A DNA stretch of 64,000 nt from Kalaharituber pfeilii (lineage: Eukaryota; Ascomycota; Pezizomycetes; Pezizales; Pezizaceae): positions 124,001-188,000 of the forward strand of contig WHUZ01000040.1 of assembly GCA_015179045.1 (NCBI GenBank), written 5' to 3'. Under the pieces are notes generated by a model. The model was given only the letters and a program-made list of their open reading frames with translations. It had not been told where the DNA came from and searched no databases. Made by a program: the position numbers and the translations under genes. Positions within the stretch are counted from its first letter, which is position 1, and the number at the start of each line of letters is the position of its first letter. Shown here piece after piece: positions 13,238-23,110 of this stretch.

Positions 13238-14207
13238 TCACATCCATGGACAAACCACAAGAAGGAACTGCTCTGCTGCACCAACGCGCCCATCTTGCAG
13301 ATTTATCACCGCAGTCTCTATGCTGATCCCCTGATGTAACCTCATGTACTTCCCTGGCAGGCTCACGGACTCAATTACCACCGCAGCGGACTTATTGTTG
13401 AGTCGAAGAATCCTAAACCTTTCAGAATTTCCACTAGGACTATACTGAGCGTTGATAGTTCCTGTTCCCCCGAACCATTTCCAGATCAAAGACGATGGAG
13501 CCATGTGTGAATCGATGGTCGCACGTAATTAAAAATTATCAAATGCAGTTGACTTGAACGCAACGGTGCCATCTTGGTAACATTGAAGCTGAAATAAAGC
13601 TTCTGGACAGACGGAGGTTGTAACACTGACAGGTGCACTGTCACTGGGACTTGGCCTGGATACATTGGTCCCATTTACCTGGATGAAGTTGTGATCGCCT
13701 CTCGACATAATTGCAACCCGGGGTATGACATCGCCAGGTATTACAGTGCCGTTCTCAGTGACACCCACGGAGGGTGTCTCCTTTGATATTTTGGAAATGC
13801 GAGTGACGGGAGTGGATTCTACCTCTTCCGCCTTATCCTCGGCAGCTAAAGCTATGGTTTGCCTCCGTTGGTATTGCTTTCGGACCTGCAGATCGGAGAA
13901 AGGTTGGGGTCCACATATTAGCTTAAACCTCAGGAAACTAAACTGCGTGCGCACATATGTGTCGACGCCCAAACTCCCTCATGCGGCGAATCCTCATTTC
14001 ACAGGCCATTAGATTGACTTACCGAATTCACCATCTTCACAAATATTAGCTGCCGGTCAAACCCAGCATCTAGTCCCTGATTGTTCCGAACGAATCCCAC
14101 AAACCATCAAGCATCTCGTCCTCAAGGGTATCATCGCTTATGAAGATATCGCGATCGCGAGGTGTACACTTATACGTTGTGGGCGTAGCTGGGTCTACGA
14201 TTGTCAT
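13238..14207 (-). pseudogene. Beta-trefoil/fascin-like protein gene, disrupted
   Basis: Reading right to left, an ATG at 14,205-14,207 opens an acidic N-terminus. That frame stops at a TAG, but a shifted frame continues smoothly (QGLDAGFDRQLIFVKMVNS) into a canonical intron (donor gtaagt, 13,943-14,022). The next exon runs to a TAA at 13,529-13,531. The same frame then continues after that TAA (LRATIDSHMAPSSLIWKW, then SERFRILRLNN) to 13,238. The last two thirds have the spacing of beta-trefoil/fascin-type modules (HNFIQVNG, ALFQLQCYQDGTVAFKS, FxLRA). The TAA sits where this module usually has Tyr. One frame break plus one nonsense codon indicates a pseudogene. Family assignment is tentative. 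Confidence 0.5.
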
Positions 14208-14348
14208 GGTCGTAGCGGCTGTCTAGTGCGACTGGTTGCAATGGGATACAGTAGAATTCCTATTTATTGGCTGGCGGCGGTGTTGGAGAACCTGAAATAA
14301 ATCACGGATGGCAGTGATGTGGTGAAGAAGAGGCTTAGAATTTACTAC

Positions 14349-14769
14349 TTTTTTTTTTTTTTTTTTTATCATTACTCGCTTGCCGCCCGTTGGGCTATGG
14401 CGAGGTTTTATTAAAAGCAAAAGAAAGAGATAACCAAGTATATGTATTGCCCATAAATGATGCGGGTTGGTTGGGCCAGTATGTCCGTCCTACTTCCGTC
14501 CCCTGTCTCGTTCATACTGTTCCGATCTTAACCAACGTCCTCCGAGCCTTACTCTCCCCACCTCGATAGGCCTCTCCAGGTATACTACCACCGAACTGGT
14601 CTTCTTCCCTTCTTCGACCAGTATGTTCTTCTTTCTCAGCCAGCGAATCCCCACTAGCTTTCCTAGCTTGTTGTCTGCCTCCAACCATTTCCGGACCTTG
14701 CCTAAATCCTTTCTTAAGGCTACTCCGTGTATGACGATGCCATGTGCGGTGGTGGTCGCATCGGGAGCG
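14349..14769 (-). mobile_element. Gag-only retroposon, 5'-truncated 421-bp copy with 14-bp target duplication
   Basis: On the minus strand the element holds the C-terminal part of a LINE ORF1-like protein (VALRKDLGKVRKWLEA, then RVRLGGRWLRS to the stop near 14,490), about 90 bp of 3' untranslated sequence, the conserved tail (gccatagc...gggcggcaagcgagtaatgat on this strand) and a poly(A) run. It is bounded by TTAGAATTTACTAC at 14,335-14,348 and 14,770-14,783. The duplication and poly(A) show target-primed reverse transcription. ORF1, not ORF2, lies next to the tail, so the parent element lacks a reverse transcriptase ORF. Confidence 0.85.
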
Positions 14770-15133
14770 TTAGAATTTACTACGGGGAATATGCATGCAA
14801 TAGAAATTTTTTCGTGAAGGGACCAGGTGGAGGAGAATAAAAGGAGGAGAGCTAATGAGAGAGTAAGGGTAGGTCGGAGGGTTGGTGCAACCAGACTAGA
14901 GTAAGGGGCTGACAGATATTCCAAATTGGTCTCATACCACTTTTCAATCTGTATGCACTCAAGTACTTTGGGATTCATCAATCTCACTGAGTTCGCAGCT
15001 TTGTGGTTGCACAGATTAGCGATGCATAGCAACGACCTTTCCTAATTGGTTATTACAAACAATAATTTTCTCGGAGGGAGTGGGAAGCGACTGAAATGAC
15101 ACGGGCTGAAGACCTTATATATACAGTCAGACC

Positions 15134-15215
15134 TAGTCTCGTAACCAGACGCTGACTAAGCGGAGTTTCATGCATGAATGTGCTCCGCTAGGAGCGTCTG
15201 GGAGAAAATCGCCCG
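15134..15215 (+). repeat. Left terminal inverted repeat of the RecQ element
   Basis: This pairs in inverted orientation with 22,690-22,774. The outer 17 bp are identical. Both ends share the internal block GCTAGGAGCGTCTGGGAGA. Between them a hairpin (arms AGCGGAG, 15,159-15,165, and CTCCGCT, 15,183-15,189) occupies the position of a hairpin with different bases at the other end. Confidence 0.8.
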
Positions 15216-15654
15216 CTTTTGATGGGCGTCTCCGCTCTGCCAAGTTGGTTGATTCCGCAACTAGTTTTGGGACTTCCGCAACTAGTCTCGTAACCATCCC
15301 GCAACACAGTTTTTGATGTTTTGAGCTACTCGAAATGAACTTCGGAAATTGTAAACACCCCCACAAGACTAAAACCCTCCATGCCTATGTCCCAAGCACC
15401 TATTCTATGGTATTTAACCTAACTTGTAAAGTTGTACTTCATAATGGCACCAGGAATAATAATAATACAAATACTGCTAGGCCTATAGGATCCAATGCCA
15501 GTGTTGGTCTGCCAAGTTGGTTGATCCCGCAACTGATCTCGGGACTTCTGCAATGTTCAAACTATTCTGTAACATAGTTTTGCAAAACTTAGTTTACACC
15601 TTCAGTGTCTCTTACGCAAGTAACCCTGTCACTGGTGTCACAATATGCAATGAG

Positions 15655-15880
15655 ACAATATGTGCATACTCAATATGCTCAATGTGCTCAATGTGTTCAA
15701 GTACTACATTTCATGTATGCTCAACATGCTCAATATACTTATGTACTCAATATACTCAATATGCCCAATGTCTCATGTGTGTACCCAATATGCTTAAAAT
15801 ACTTAATATGCTCACACATGCTCAAAATTCTCATGTGCATGCCCAATATGCTTACTTTGCTCAATATGCCCAATGGCATG
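15655..15880 (+). repeat. Imperfect short tandem repeat, about 9 bp period
   Basis: Degenerate copies of a TCAATATGC/TCAATGTGC unit run through this stretch in the left arm of the RecQ element. The open frames across it are repeat translations rich in Cys, Ser, Gln and Tyr and are not considered genes. Confidence 0.6.
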
Positions 15881-16299
15881 AAGATGGTCAATTAACTCCA
15901 TTAGGAAACATCATAGCTTGCCTGGATGCTATCCCATGAACCAGCTGGAATAGCCCATAAGGGCAATCAGACTAGGCATAGTAAGTCGCTGATTAGTCTG
16001 CTTCTAGTTTGCATATGATACTATGAGAATTATACCTAATTATATGTTGAAGAATCAGAAATTAACTCATAGACTCAAGAGGTCTGACAAAGAGGTATGA
16101 AGGTCTCTTGTGGAGGCAAGATAAGGCATAACACAACTTGCTCACACATGTTAATAGGTCTCTCTTAATGGTACGAGATACTGCAGAATAAGGTCTATCG
16201 ACATATATGCCAGGGCCCTTTTGACGGCGTAAGAACGGCAGAATAAGTTAAATTTAATAGATATGGCAGGCCTCCCTTTACGGTGCGAGATACTATGGT

Positions 16300-16815
16300 T
16301 GCAATTGCAGTGGACTATGGCTTTCCGGGGGACTGCAAAGGTGGCGGACTATAGCTTTCCGGCAGCAGACTATGGCTTTCCGCAGTGGACTACAGCCAGT
16401 GGACTACAGAGCAGACTTCAGCTTTCTGGCAGCGGACAATAGCTTTCCAGCAGCGGACTATGGCTTCCCGCAGTGGACTACAGCCAGTGGACTACAGCTT
16501 TCCAGCAGCAGACTACAGCTTTCTGGCAGCGGACAATAGCTTTCCGGCAGCGGACTATGGCTTTCCGGCAGCGAACTACAGCTTTCCGGCAGCGAACTAC
16601 AGCTTTCCGGTAGCAGACTATGGCTTTCCGGCAGCGGACTATGGCTTTCCGCAGTGGACTACAGCTTTCCGGCAGCGACTATATGGCAGTTGTAGTAGAC
16701 TACAGCCTTCCGGCAGTGGACTACAGCTTCCCGTAGTAGACTACAGCCAGTGGACTACAGCTTTCCAGCAGCAGACTATGGCTTTCCGGCAGCGGACTAC
16801 AGCTTTCCAAGTGGC
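16300..16815 (+). repeat. 21-bp minisatellite, left array
   Basis: Tandem units with a 21-bp period and core GCTTTCCGGCAG alternate ACTATG/ACTACA before the core, with several shortened units (CCGCAGTGG). The array begins about 1.17 kb inside the left end of the RecQ element. The reverse-complement array lies about 1.11 kb inside the right end. Confidence 0.85.
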
Positions 16816-17053
16816 AAGGTTTGATGCTGAAGGAAGATGGTTCACCGGCACTCGAACAAACTCTGTAGAGATACAGCCAGGAATTGATGCATTCGGTGAA
16901 GGCATCAAAGCATTGAGTAGTGGGATGCCGCTTGCAAATGCAGTGCACAGAAGAAGCCGCGGAACGATGGGGACTCAAGCATCAGATGTTGAGAATAATA
17001 CGGAGGAATTTTATAATGATGGATCTAATTTGTGTGAGGGACTAGTTACATAG
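16816..17053 (+). pseudogene. Open-frame fragment of unknown function inside the RecQ element
   Basis: About 79 codons directly follow the minisatellite and end in a TAG at 17,051-17,053. Composition looks protein-like (ARFDAEGRWFTGTRTNS, then GIKALSSGMPLANAVHRR). It has no start of its own except through the repeat. It might be the C-terminal remainder of a second gene of the element. No family recognised. Confidence 0.3.
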
Positions 17054-17328
17054 ATTTGAACATATGAGGACTGGGCTAACTAGTCTTTAATGTATATGAT
17101 ATTGCAAAGAATAAATTTGAGCTAGGGTATATATTTTGAGAACACGGTAAAGGTTGCTACTGGTTACGAGACTAGGGGTGGTGAGGTGTCTACCCGCATG
17201 CGCTTTTGTAGAACAGTAGTTGGATCAGTGGCAGGCGAACCATCAGCATAGTAATGTTTCCCAAGTGAAGAAGTCAAGCTGGTAGTGGACGAAATTTCCC
17301 TTGTATCCGCGATATTAGCTTCAATCTC

Positions 17329-20004
17329 TTATAGAATGCGGTGTTCCGAGTTCGGTTGGTGTAGCGGTGTATCATTGACGACAGAATCGGAATTAGAATT
17401 GGATAATTCCTGTGGAGTTTGTATTTGTGGTTTTGCAAGCTTTGCTAGTTTTCTCCGCTGAGCGGAAGCACGATTGAGGGCTAGTCGGTACAAGCGCTTC
17501 TCTTCGTTTTTAATATGTTGCTGGCGTGCTTCCTCAATTAATCGATGTCGTTCATTTGGATCAGTAATTTCAGTCAATAATCGTGGGATAAACTCTTTGG
17601 TTGTGGATACAGGCCTGCCAGATTTCCGGCGATATTCTAATACCGGTGGGTTTCCACCTCCATTAGAGGGAATCGGAGTTGATAGAGGAGTATCTTGTGG
17701 ACTATCTCCATTAATATCTAGATCATTGAAGATATTTGGAATTGAGAGAGCTTGTAGATTTGGAGTACTTTGGGAAGTTGCCCATTCCGGTAAACTTTGC
17801 ACATATGGGGTGTGGATTCTTGATTGAGAGTCAACCTCAATTACCACATCGGAGTTTTGTAACCGGAAATCAGAGACAGTGGTCCGTATGATATCAAGCA
17901 AGTTAGATACACAAGGACCTAGTGGTGAGAATGAGAGATGTCGCTCTTTGGTGAGTACCTTTTGAAGACTTGCGGTGTCGTCTATATCTGTACAGAATCT
18001 AGCAATTCTGCTGATATCATCATTTGAAAGATATGAGAGTTCATCGATGAATGAGTTCTCTGGCCCCCCGGTGGCCTTATGCACATATTTACGGAAGGAT
18101 TCCAATACAGCTGTCACTTCGGCTTTTAACGCCTTTGTTACAGGCTTTTTTCTTGTTCTCGAGGGTTCTGGAGGTGGCGGTGTAAGGACCGGGATTATAT
18201 CTCCAATGGTGTCGGAGTAAGACAACCCTGGTGTGAGCCTTTGATGGCAACGGTCGCAACAGCGAGGGTCTTTTCCAAGAGGCTCTGGAAATGTCACATC
18301 GTTAAAGTATTTCATAACAACCTTGCGCCGACATCCAGAGGTATTGATAAACCATAATAGTGCTCGGTCCACCTTTTTAAGAACTTCTTTTGGCGGTCGA
18401 ATTGGAAGGTCTTCTTTACCCAATCCCACAAACTGTGTATCCGCTTCACCCAATGCAGGCTCTACTTCACCTTCCGCTTCTTCATTTATTTCTATTGGAA
18501 CCAAGGCTAGTTCTTGACCTTCACCTGACTAAAGCACTTGCGCATCTTCGCCAGCGGTGACAACTCTACCACCGGAAGCGTCATTGCCAATCTCCGGTAA
18601 CGTTTCCGCGGGGATCGGAGTATGCGGAAGCGGAAGCTCAATCGGAGCCATGCTTTCGGCGATACCCTCATCGAAAAGTTCTATATTATGTAAAATCTCC
18701 ATGACATGAGAGCCATTGTATGGTTGACTGTATAATCCCAAACCAGGGCCCGGCCTGCAACCTTACTGAGGTTGACATCTATCGCAGCATTATAATAGAG
18801 GATCGCAGCACCTTGAATTTCCGGGTCTCGAGCACATCTGCCAGCTCTCTGGATAAATCCAGGCAGGTTCAAATGAGAAGGAATCGTCCACTGGATTACG
18901 ACTTCAATGTCCTCCACGTCTAGTCCCATTCCTGCAGCCTCGGTACACACTAGAACACGAGTATTCTTTTTGCGCTGGATTAGGGAATCCTTGAAATTCA
19001 ACATGGTTGCTTCTCTGCGTTGTTCACTTAATATGGTCGAATAGTCAATTATGACTTCTCTTCCTTGCAATACCGGTGCGAGGCGACGCTCTAGTTGGTC
19101 TACTACACTGCAGACCGTTTGCCGGGAATCAATAAATATCATGGTTTCGCGAATGCATCCGGGGTCAGAGCAGTTCATCGGAATTACAGACTCTAATTCC
19201 TTTCGCAACTTGATGTTCCCGTGTGCAATTGGAATCGCAGTTAAAAAGACATTAGGTCTATCCATTGTATTTTGAATCAATGAAGTGGGGGAGTGAAGGC
19301 TGAGGCCCTTATGTATAAACCTCATTGCACGCCTCGACAATGTGGCAGATAGACAGAGTACGGGGGCCTTGGGAAAAAAGGTACGGACGACTCCAATGTG
19401 CGCGTATGCTGTACGGAATTCCCGCCTGAAGCAGTTGATTAGCCTTGTTTCGGGAATCGTCTTTCCGCCGTGCCAGAAGCCAAAGCCGCTGCGCATTCCG
19501 CCATGCCAGAAGCCAAAGCCGCATGTTGGCTTTGCAGGAATGCCAAAGCCGCTGCGCATTCCGCCATGCAGAAGCCAAAGCCGCATGTTGGCTTGACAGG
19601 AATGCCAAAGCCGCTGCGCATTCCGCCATGCCAGAAGCCAAAGCCGCTGCGCATTCCGCCATGCTGGAAGCCAAAGCCGCATGTTGGCTTGTCAGGAATG
19701 CCAAACCACCGCCATTTCCGCAATCAAACGGAGCTGGGACTTACCAAGTGTAACATAAATGGGCCTCATCAACCACAATACATGTCAACTTTTCCACAAA
19801 TTTGGAACTCTTTGCCCCACGTCGTGCACCTTTGCACTTTATGCCTAACAGCTTTTGAAAGCTCCTATCCCGCGCATTGATAAACTCTGGACCAACCATA
19901 AAATCTGGTGCGACAAAGTTGGATTTGACACTATGGTGAAGCTGTGCATGGCTTATGGAAAGCGATACTGGTGGTGTAAAATCAGCAAGCAAAATCCTAA
20001 ACAT
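17329..20004 (-). pseudogene. RecQ-like superfamily-2 DNA helicase, 5'-truncated and disrupted
   Basis: Read right to left. The exon ending at 19,745 carries motif II (CIVVDEAHLCYTW). A 319-bp intron (19,744-19,426, donor GTAAG, acceptor cttcag) is followed by motif III (VLCLSATLS), motif IV (ETMIFIDSR), motif V (VLVCTEAAGMGLDVEDIE) and motif VI (FIQRAGRCARDP), near 18,830-19,380. A RecQ zinc-binding-type segment (CRRKVVMKYF ... CCDRCH) lies near 18,250-18,320. A long C-terminal extension ends in a basic helix-rich tail. RecQ enzymes unwind DNA 3'-5'. Defects: motif I and everything N-terminal is missing at 20,004, a frame change occurs near 18,740, and an in-frame TAG lies at 18,529-18,531. 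It resembles the RecQ-like helicases that spread in fungal genomes (for example telomere-linked helicases), but here it sits inside a transposon. Confidence 0.8.
19471..19700. repeat. Minisatellite filling the RecQ intron
   Basis: Tandem units of about 33 and 36-37 bp share the core CCAAAGCCGCTGCGCATTCC, with alternate units ending in a GCATGTTGGCTT segment. The array lies wholly within the 19,426-19,744 intron, so the helicase reading frame is not interrupted by it. Open frames crossing it on both strands are translations of the repeat. Confidence 0.8.
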
Positions 20005-20074
20005 TAGCGAATGAGGTATACGTAGAATTTAGAGTACGTTCTGTATATAGCTAGCTACTGTGTAACTTAACTCA

Positions 20075-20222
20075 CACTGCAGCCTGAATGGCCTGGACCG
20101 GCTTGAATGGCCTGAATGGCCTGGACCGGCCTGAATGACCTGAATGGCCTGAATGGCCTGAATGTTTCAGGCCGGCCCAGCCCTAGATTTCTATGGCCCA
20201 GGCCGGCCCGTTGGGAACACTG
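20075..20222. repeat. GGCCTGAATGGCCTG short repeats
   Basis: Repeated copies of a roughly 10-bp unit (GGCCTGAATG) are followed by a GGCCGGCCC/GGGCCGGCC-type inverted pair. A related GGCCTGGGCCGGC ... GGCCCAGGCC pair occurs at 45,530-45,570, and a short piece at 28,640-28,660. It sits where the missing N-terminal exons of the RecQ gene would be expected. Confidence 0.55.
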
Positions 20223-20225
20223 CTT

Positions 20226-20760
20226 AGAATAGATAGATATCCCTATTGATCTCTACTTTCTGTCAATACCTATACCTATAGGCTACTCAAAATATATTCT
20301 CCTATGTGTAGAGTTATATTCTAGAGCATTTTGAACATGCCTTATATTTTTAGAAATATATACAGACTGAATATTAAAATTCACTTCTAGCAGTAAAAAT
20401 ATATGTATGGATATTGGCTTACCACTTGTTCCATATGTATCCAATTATCATGAAACATTCCAGATCTCTTAAATACATACTATAGAAGGTATATGCACTT
20501 GCTCAAGGTCCTCAATAGCCATCTTGCCATTTTACACCTGCATAGAGTTCAGATGCCTAATTGGGCAACTACCACCATAGAGTATCATTCAAAATTTCCA
20601 ATTGGCTAACTGAGGTACAGAAGTTACTTTCCTATACCTCTCCAAGCTGTATGTGCAATTTGGTTATCTTCTATGAAGATTTGGCCTTACACGAGGCTAT
20701 TGTTTTTATTCCGGAAGTGCGCCGGATCCCGGTAATGCGCCGGATCCCGGTCAGTGACGT
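20226..20760 (+). mobile_element. Foldback element, single right arm (fragment)
   Basis: Highly similar to the right arms ending at 41,772 and 44,059. It ends in the same tandem CGGATCCCGG motifs and GTGACGT, followed by TA (20,761-20,762). The left part is missing. It is inserted in, or fused to, the 5' side of the RecQ pseudogene and probably contributed to loss of its N-terminus. Confidence 0.75.
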
Positions 20761-20836
20761 TACTTAATATCTTAACAAGGATTGCGTTGATGCCAAGAAT
20801 TAGAATTTTGGTAGTTGTATTGCCAGAAATGGCACT

Positions 20837-20960
20837 TCATAGAATCCTTGCAAGCGCCAAGCATCCACTTCTGGCTCTATCCCACTCGTACTGGCAGGAC
20901 TTCAGCCATTTCCCTCCTAATCTCACTCTCGCTGGTATTGAATCTGCTCCCGGTATACTT
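20837..20960 (-). pseudogene. Gag-only retroposon fragment
   Basis: The minus strand encodes RVRLGGKWLKSCQYEWDRAR, the conserved C-terminal segment of the retroposon gag protein seen at 14,490, 25,263 and 37,790. No poly(A) tail or target duplication is visible, so this is an internal piece. Confidence 0.6.
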
Positions 20961-21189
20961 TGCTCCATTACAACATTGTATTCTCCGTTCGCTGCTCGTT
21001 CAACAAGTTTTCGATCGTCACGCATGGTGCTTTTTGTCATGAATATAGTAAATGCAGAGAACTACTGTCTGTTAGATTAAAAAGATACTTGACTATAGTC
21101 TTACAACTAGTCTGCTTGATTGGCTGCCGGAATTGTTAGTACTGTTAGTACTGTCAGAAAGCTGTAATCCAATCCAACTGTAGTTTACT

Positions 21190-21665
21190 AGAAAACTATA
21201 ATCTGTGGTCCACTGCCGGAAAACTGTAGTCCACTGCGGAAAGCCATAGTCCACTGCGGAAAGCCATAGTCCGCTGCCGGAAAGCCATAGTCTGCTGCCG
21301 GAGAGCTGTAGTTCGCTGCCGGAAAGCCATAGTCTGTTGCCGGAAAGCTGTAGTCCACTGCGGAAAGCTGTAGTCCACTGCGGAAAGCTGTAGTCCGCTG
21401 CCGGAAAGCTGTAGTCCGCTGCCGGAAAGCTGTTGCCGGAAAGCTGTAGTCCACTGCGGAAAGCTGTAGTCCGCTGCCGGAAAGCTGTAGTCCGCTGCCG
21501 GAAAGCTGTTGCCGGAAAGCTGTAGTCCACTGCGGAAAGCTGTAGTCCGCTGCCGGAAAGCTGTAGTCCACTACCTTTCCAGTCCACTAGAAAGCCATAG
21601 TCTACTACCTTCAAAGTCCACCAGAAAGTCATTGTCCATTGGAAAGCCTCCACTGGAAAGCTGTA
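21190..21665 (-). repeat. 21-bp minisatellite, right array (inverted)
   Basis: This is the reverse complement of the array at 16,300-16,815: units read TGCCGGAAAGCTGTAGTCCGC-like on the plus strand, with the same full and shortened variants. Together with the left array it brackets the RecQ gene symmetrically. Confidence 0.85.
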
Positions 21666-22689
21666 GTCTGTTGTAATGATTTAGACGGAGTGGCTGATTT
21701 TCTCCTAGATGCTCCTAGACTCCTATCATAGTAGAGCATATCCAATATGAAACTCTACTTAGTCAGTGCATAGTTACAAGACTAACTTGACTAGTGATCC
21801 TCACTAGTCCTCTGTATAGCTCATATAGTATTAATCTCATGAGTACATTTATGTGTTATGAGCTCACCGCAACTATAGGTGGAGTGGTCGGTGGATATAC
21901 GCACGCATATGTGACGTAGGCAATATGTAACAGTAAAGGCGTCACAGTCACAAAATGAGTGCTATATAAGCTATGCAGGGGACTAGGGAGCATTGCTAGT
22001 TAAGTATCTTTTTGACCTAGTGGATAGTACCAATAACTCTCTGTATTTACCAGATCTATTACATACGATACCTTTATTGGCTGTCATATATTGCATGTTT
22101 TTTTTTGTTGTTTTTATATCATTACCCACTTGTATGTATTGTATATATGTATATTGTATGTATATCCACCAACCGCCCACCCTACGGTTGTGGTAACCTG
22201 CAATATATAACAGTTCAATAGATTCTATAGTGGTAGCAGACTATAGAAGTAGTAGCGGACTATAATCTATAGTAGCAATAGACTAGTGATGATAGTCTAT
22301 AGAGGTGGCTAGTAACAAGGTAGATTAGAGATGTGGCCTAGTTACACTACCCTCATAGGGTTAAAGATGAGTAGATTTAGAGTACTGTGGCGATGTATAC
22401 ATATGCTGCTACTAGAGTAGGGAGTTGTGAGGAGCATGGGGGGGTTGATGCTGGAAGTGGGCTGTTGCTGAAACGGAGGGGGGAGGTTGTATTCTGTATG
22501 TCCAGGGTGGATGGAGGTTCTGCTCCGATCAATCTACACTGGCAATACAGAAGTTCTGTCTTGTTGAAGAAACTCCTCTACGGCACTCAATTGGATTTGG
22601 TGTCATTGAGTTTGGAGATACGTAAATACAGTTGTGGATGTCGGAATGACCAAGCCGACGACCAATCCACCAGCAAAAGTTGGTGCTAG

Positions 22690-22774
22690 CAATTGCGGGA
22701 GATAATCTCCCAGACGCTCCTAGCGTCGCCACTCCAATTTCATGCGACGCTGACTAAGTCTGGTTACGAGACTA
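22690..22774 (-). repeat. Right terminal inverted repeat of the RecQ element
   Basis: Inverse of 15,134-15,215. Its hairpin arms are AGCGTCG (22,722-22,728) and CGACGCT (22,745-22,751). These differ from the left hairpin in both arms but keep the pairing. The element ends GACTA at 22,774 and is followed by the second AGTCAGACC. Confidence 0.8.
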
Positions 22775-23110
22775 AGTCAGACCTTGCTATAATGAAAACG
22801 TAAAATTTGGCCCTTTGTTTTCACTATAGCAAGGTTTTCAGTATAGAAAATTGTACTAAATTAGTCATGTAGTCTTGGCAGCTAAGTGACCAGGGGAACT
22901 TCGCTACCAGCTAACATCTGTATCGATCTACTAGTAATGGAAATAGCTACATTAAGAAATTAATTCAAATGGGATAGTAGCAGTCGTGATGAATAGAAAT
23001 AGAAATAGAAATGTAAGGAGTAGTAGTAGTAGGAGAAGGATATAAATTAGAAGTAAATCAGTAGTAGATTAAGATTCGATTGCTGGCAGCAAGCGGGTAT
23101 TCATTCATCT

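Larger units (their letters stand above)
15134..22774. mobile_element. 7.6-kb inverted-repeat transposon carrying a RecQ-like helicase gene, 9-bp target duplication
   Basis: Termini are TAGTCTCGTAACCAGAC (left) and its exact inverse (right). Similarity of the inverted ends continues for about 80 bp and includes a sub-terminal hairpin in each. The direct repeat AGTCAGACC flanks it at 15,125-15,133 and 22,775-22,783, and removing one copy restores the terminal repeat of the host pogo element. Inside, in order: a short CAATATGC-type repeat region, a 21-bp minisatellite (16,300-16,815), an open-frame fragment, the RecQ-like pseudogene (17,329-20,004), a foldback-element arm (20,226-20,760), a retroposon gag fragment and an inverted 21-bp minisatellite (21,190-21,660). 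No DDE transposase is visible. A 9-bp duplication fits Mutator-like elements, but the superfamily is unassigned. Confidence 0.85.

Noticed and set aside
16385..16812. Long open frame rich in aromatic and Gln/Ser residues
   Set aside because: It is a translation of the 21-bp minisatellite; the period is a multiple of three, so no stops arise. The same applies to frames at 21,093-21,653.
15132..17176. Possible inner transposon bounded by an exact 17-bp inverted repeat (CTGGTTACGAGACTAGG at 17,160-17,176)
   Set aside because: Similarity stops after 17 bp, whereas the outer end at 22,774 matches for about 80 bp and has the 9-bp duplication. The inner copy, and another at 15,281-15,295, look like internal repeats of the end motif.
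19309..19723. Ala- or Trp-rich frames on both strands
   Set aside because: They arise from the intronic minisatellite of the RecQ gene and are not needed to explain the helicase exons.
22097..22200. T-rich run followed by atatcattaccc and gcccaccctacgg
   Set aside because: It only loosely resembles the retroposon tail; the conserved core is missing.
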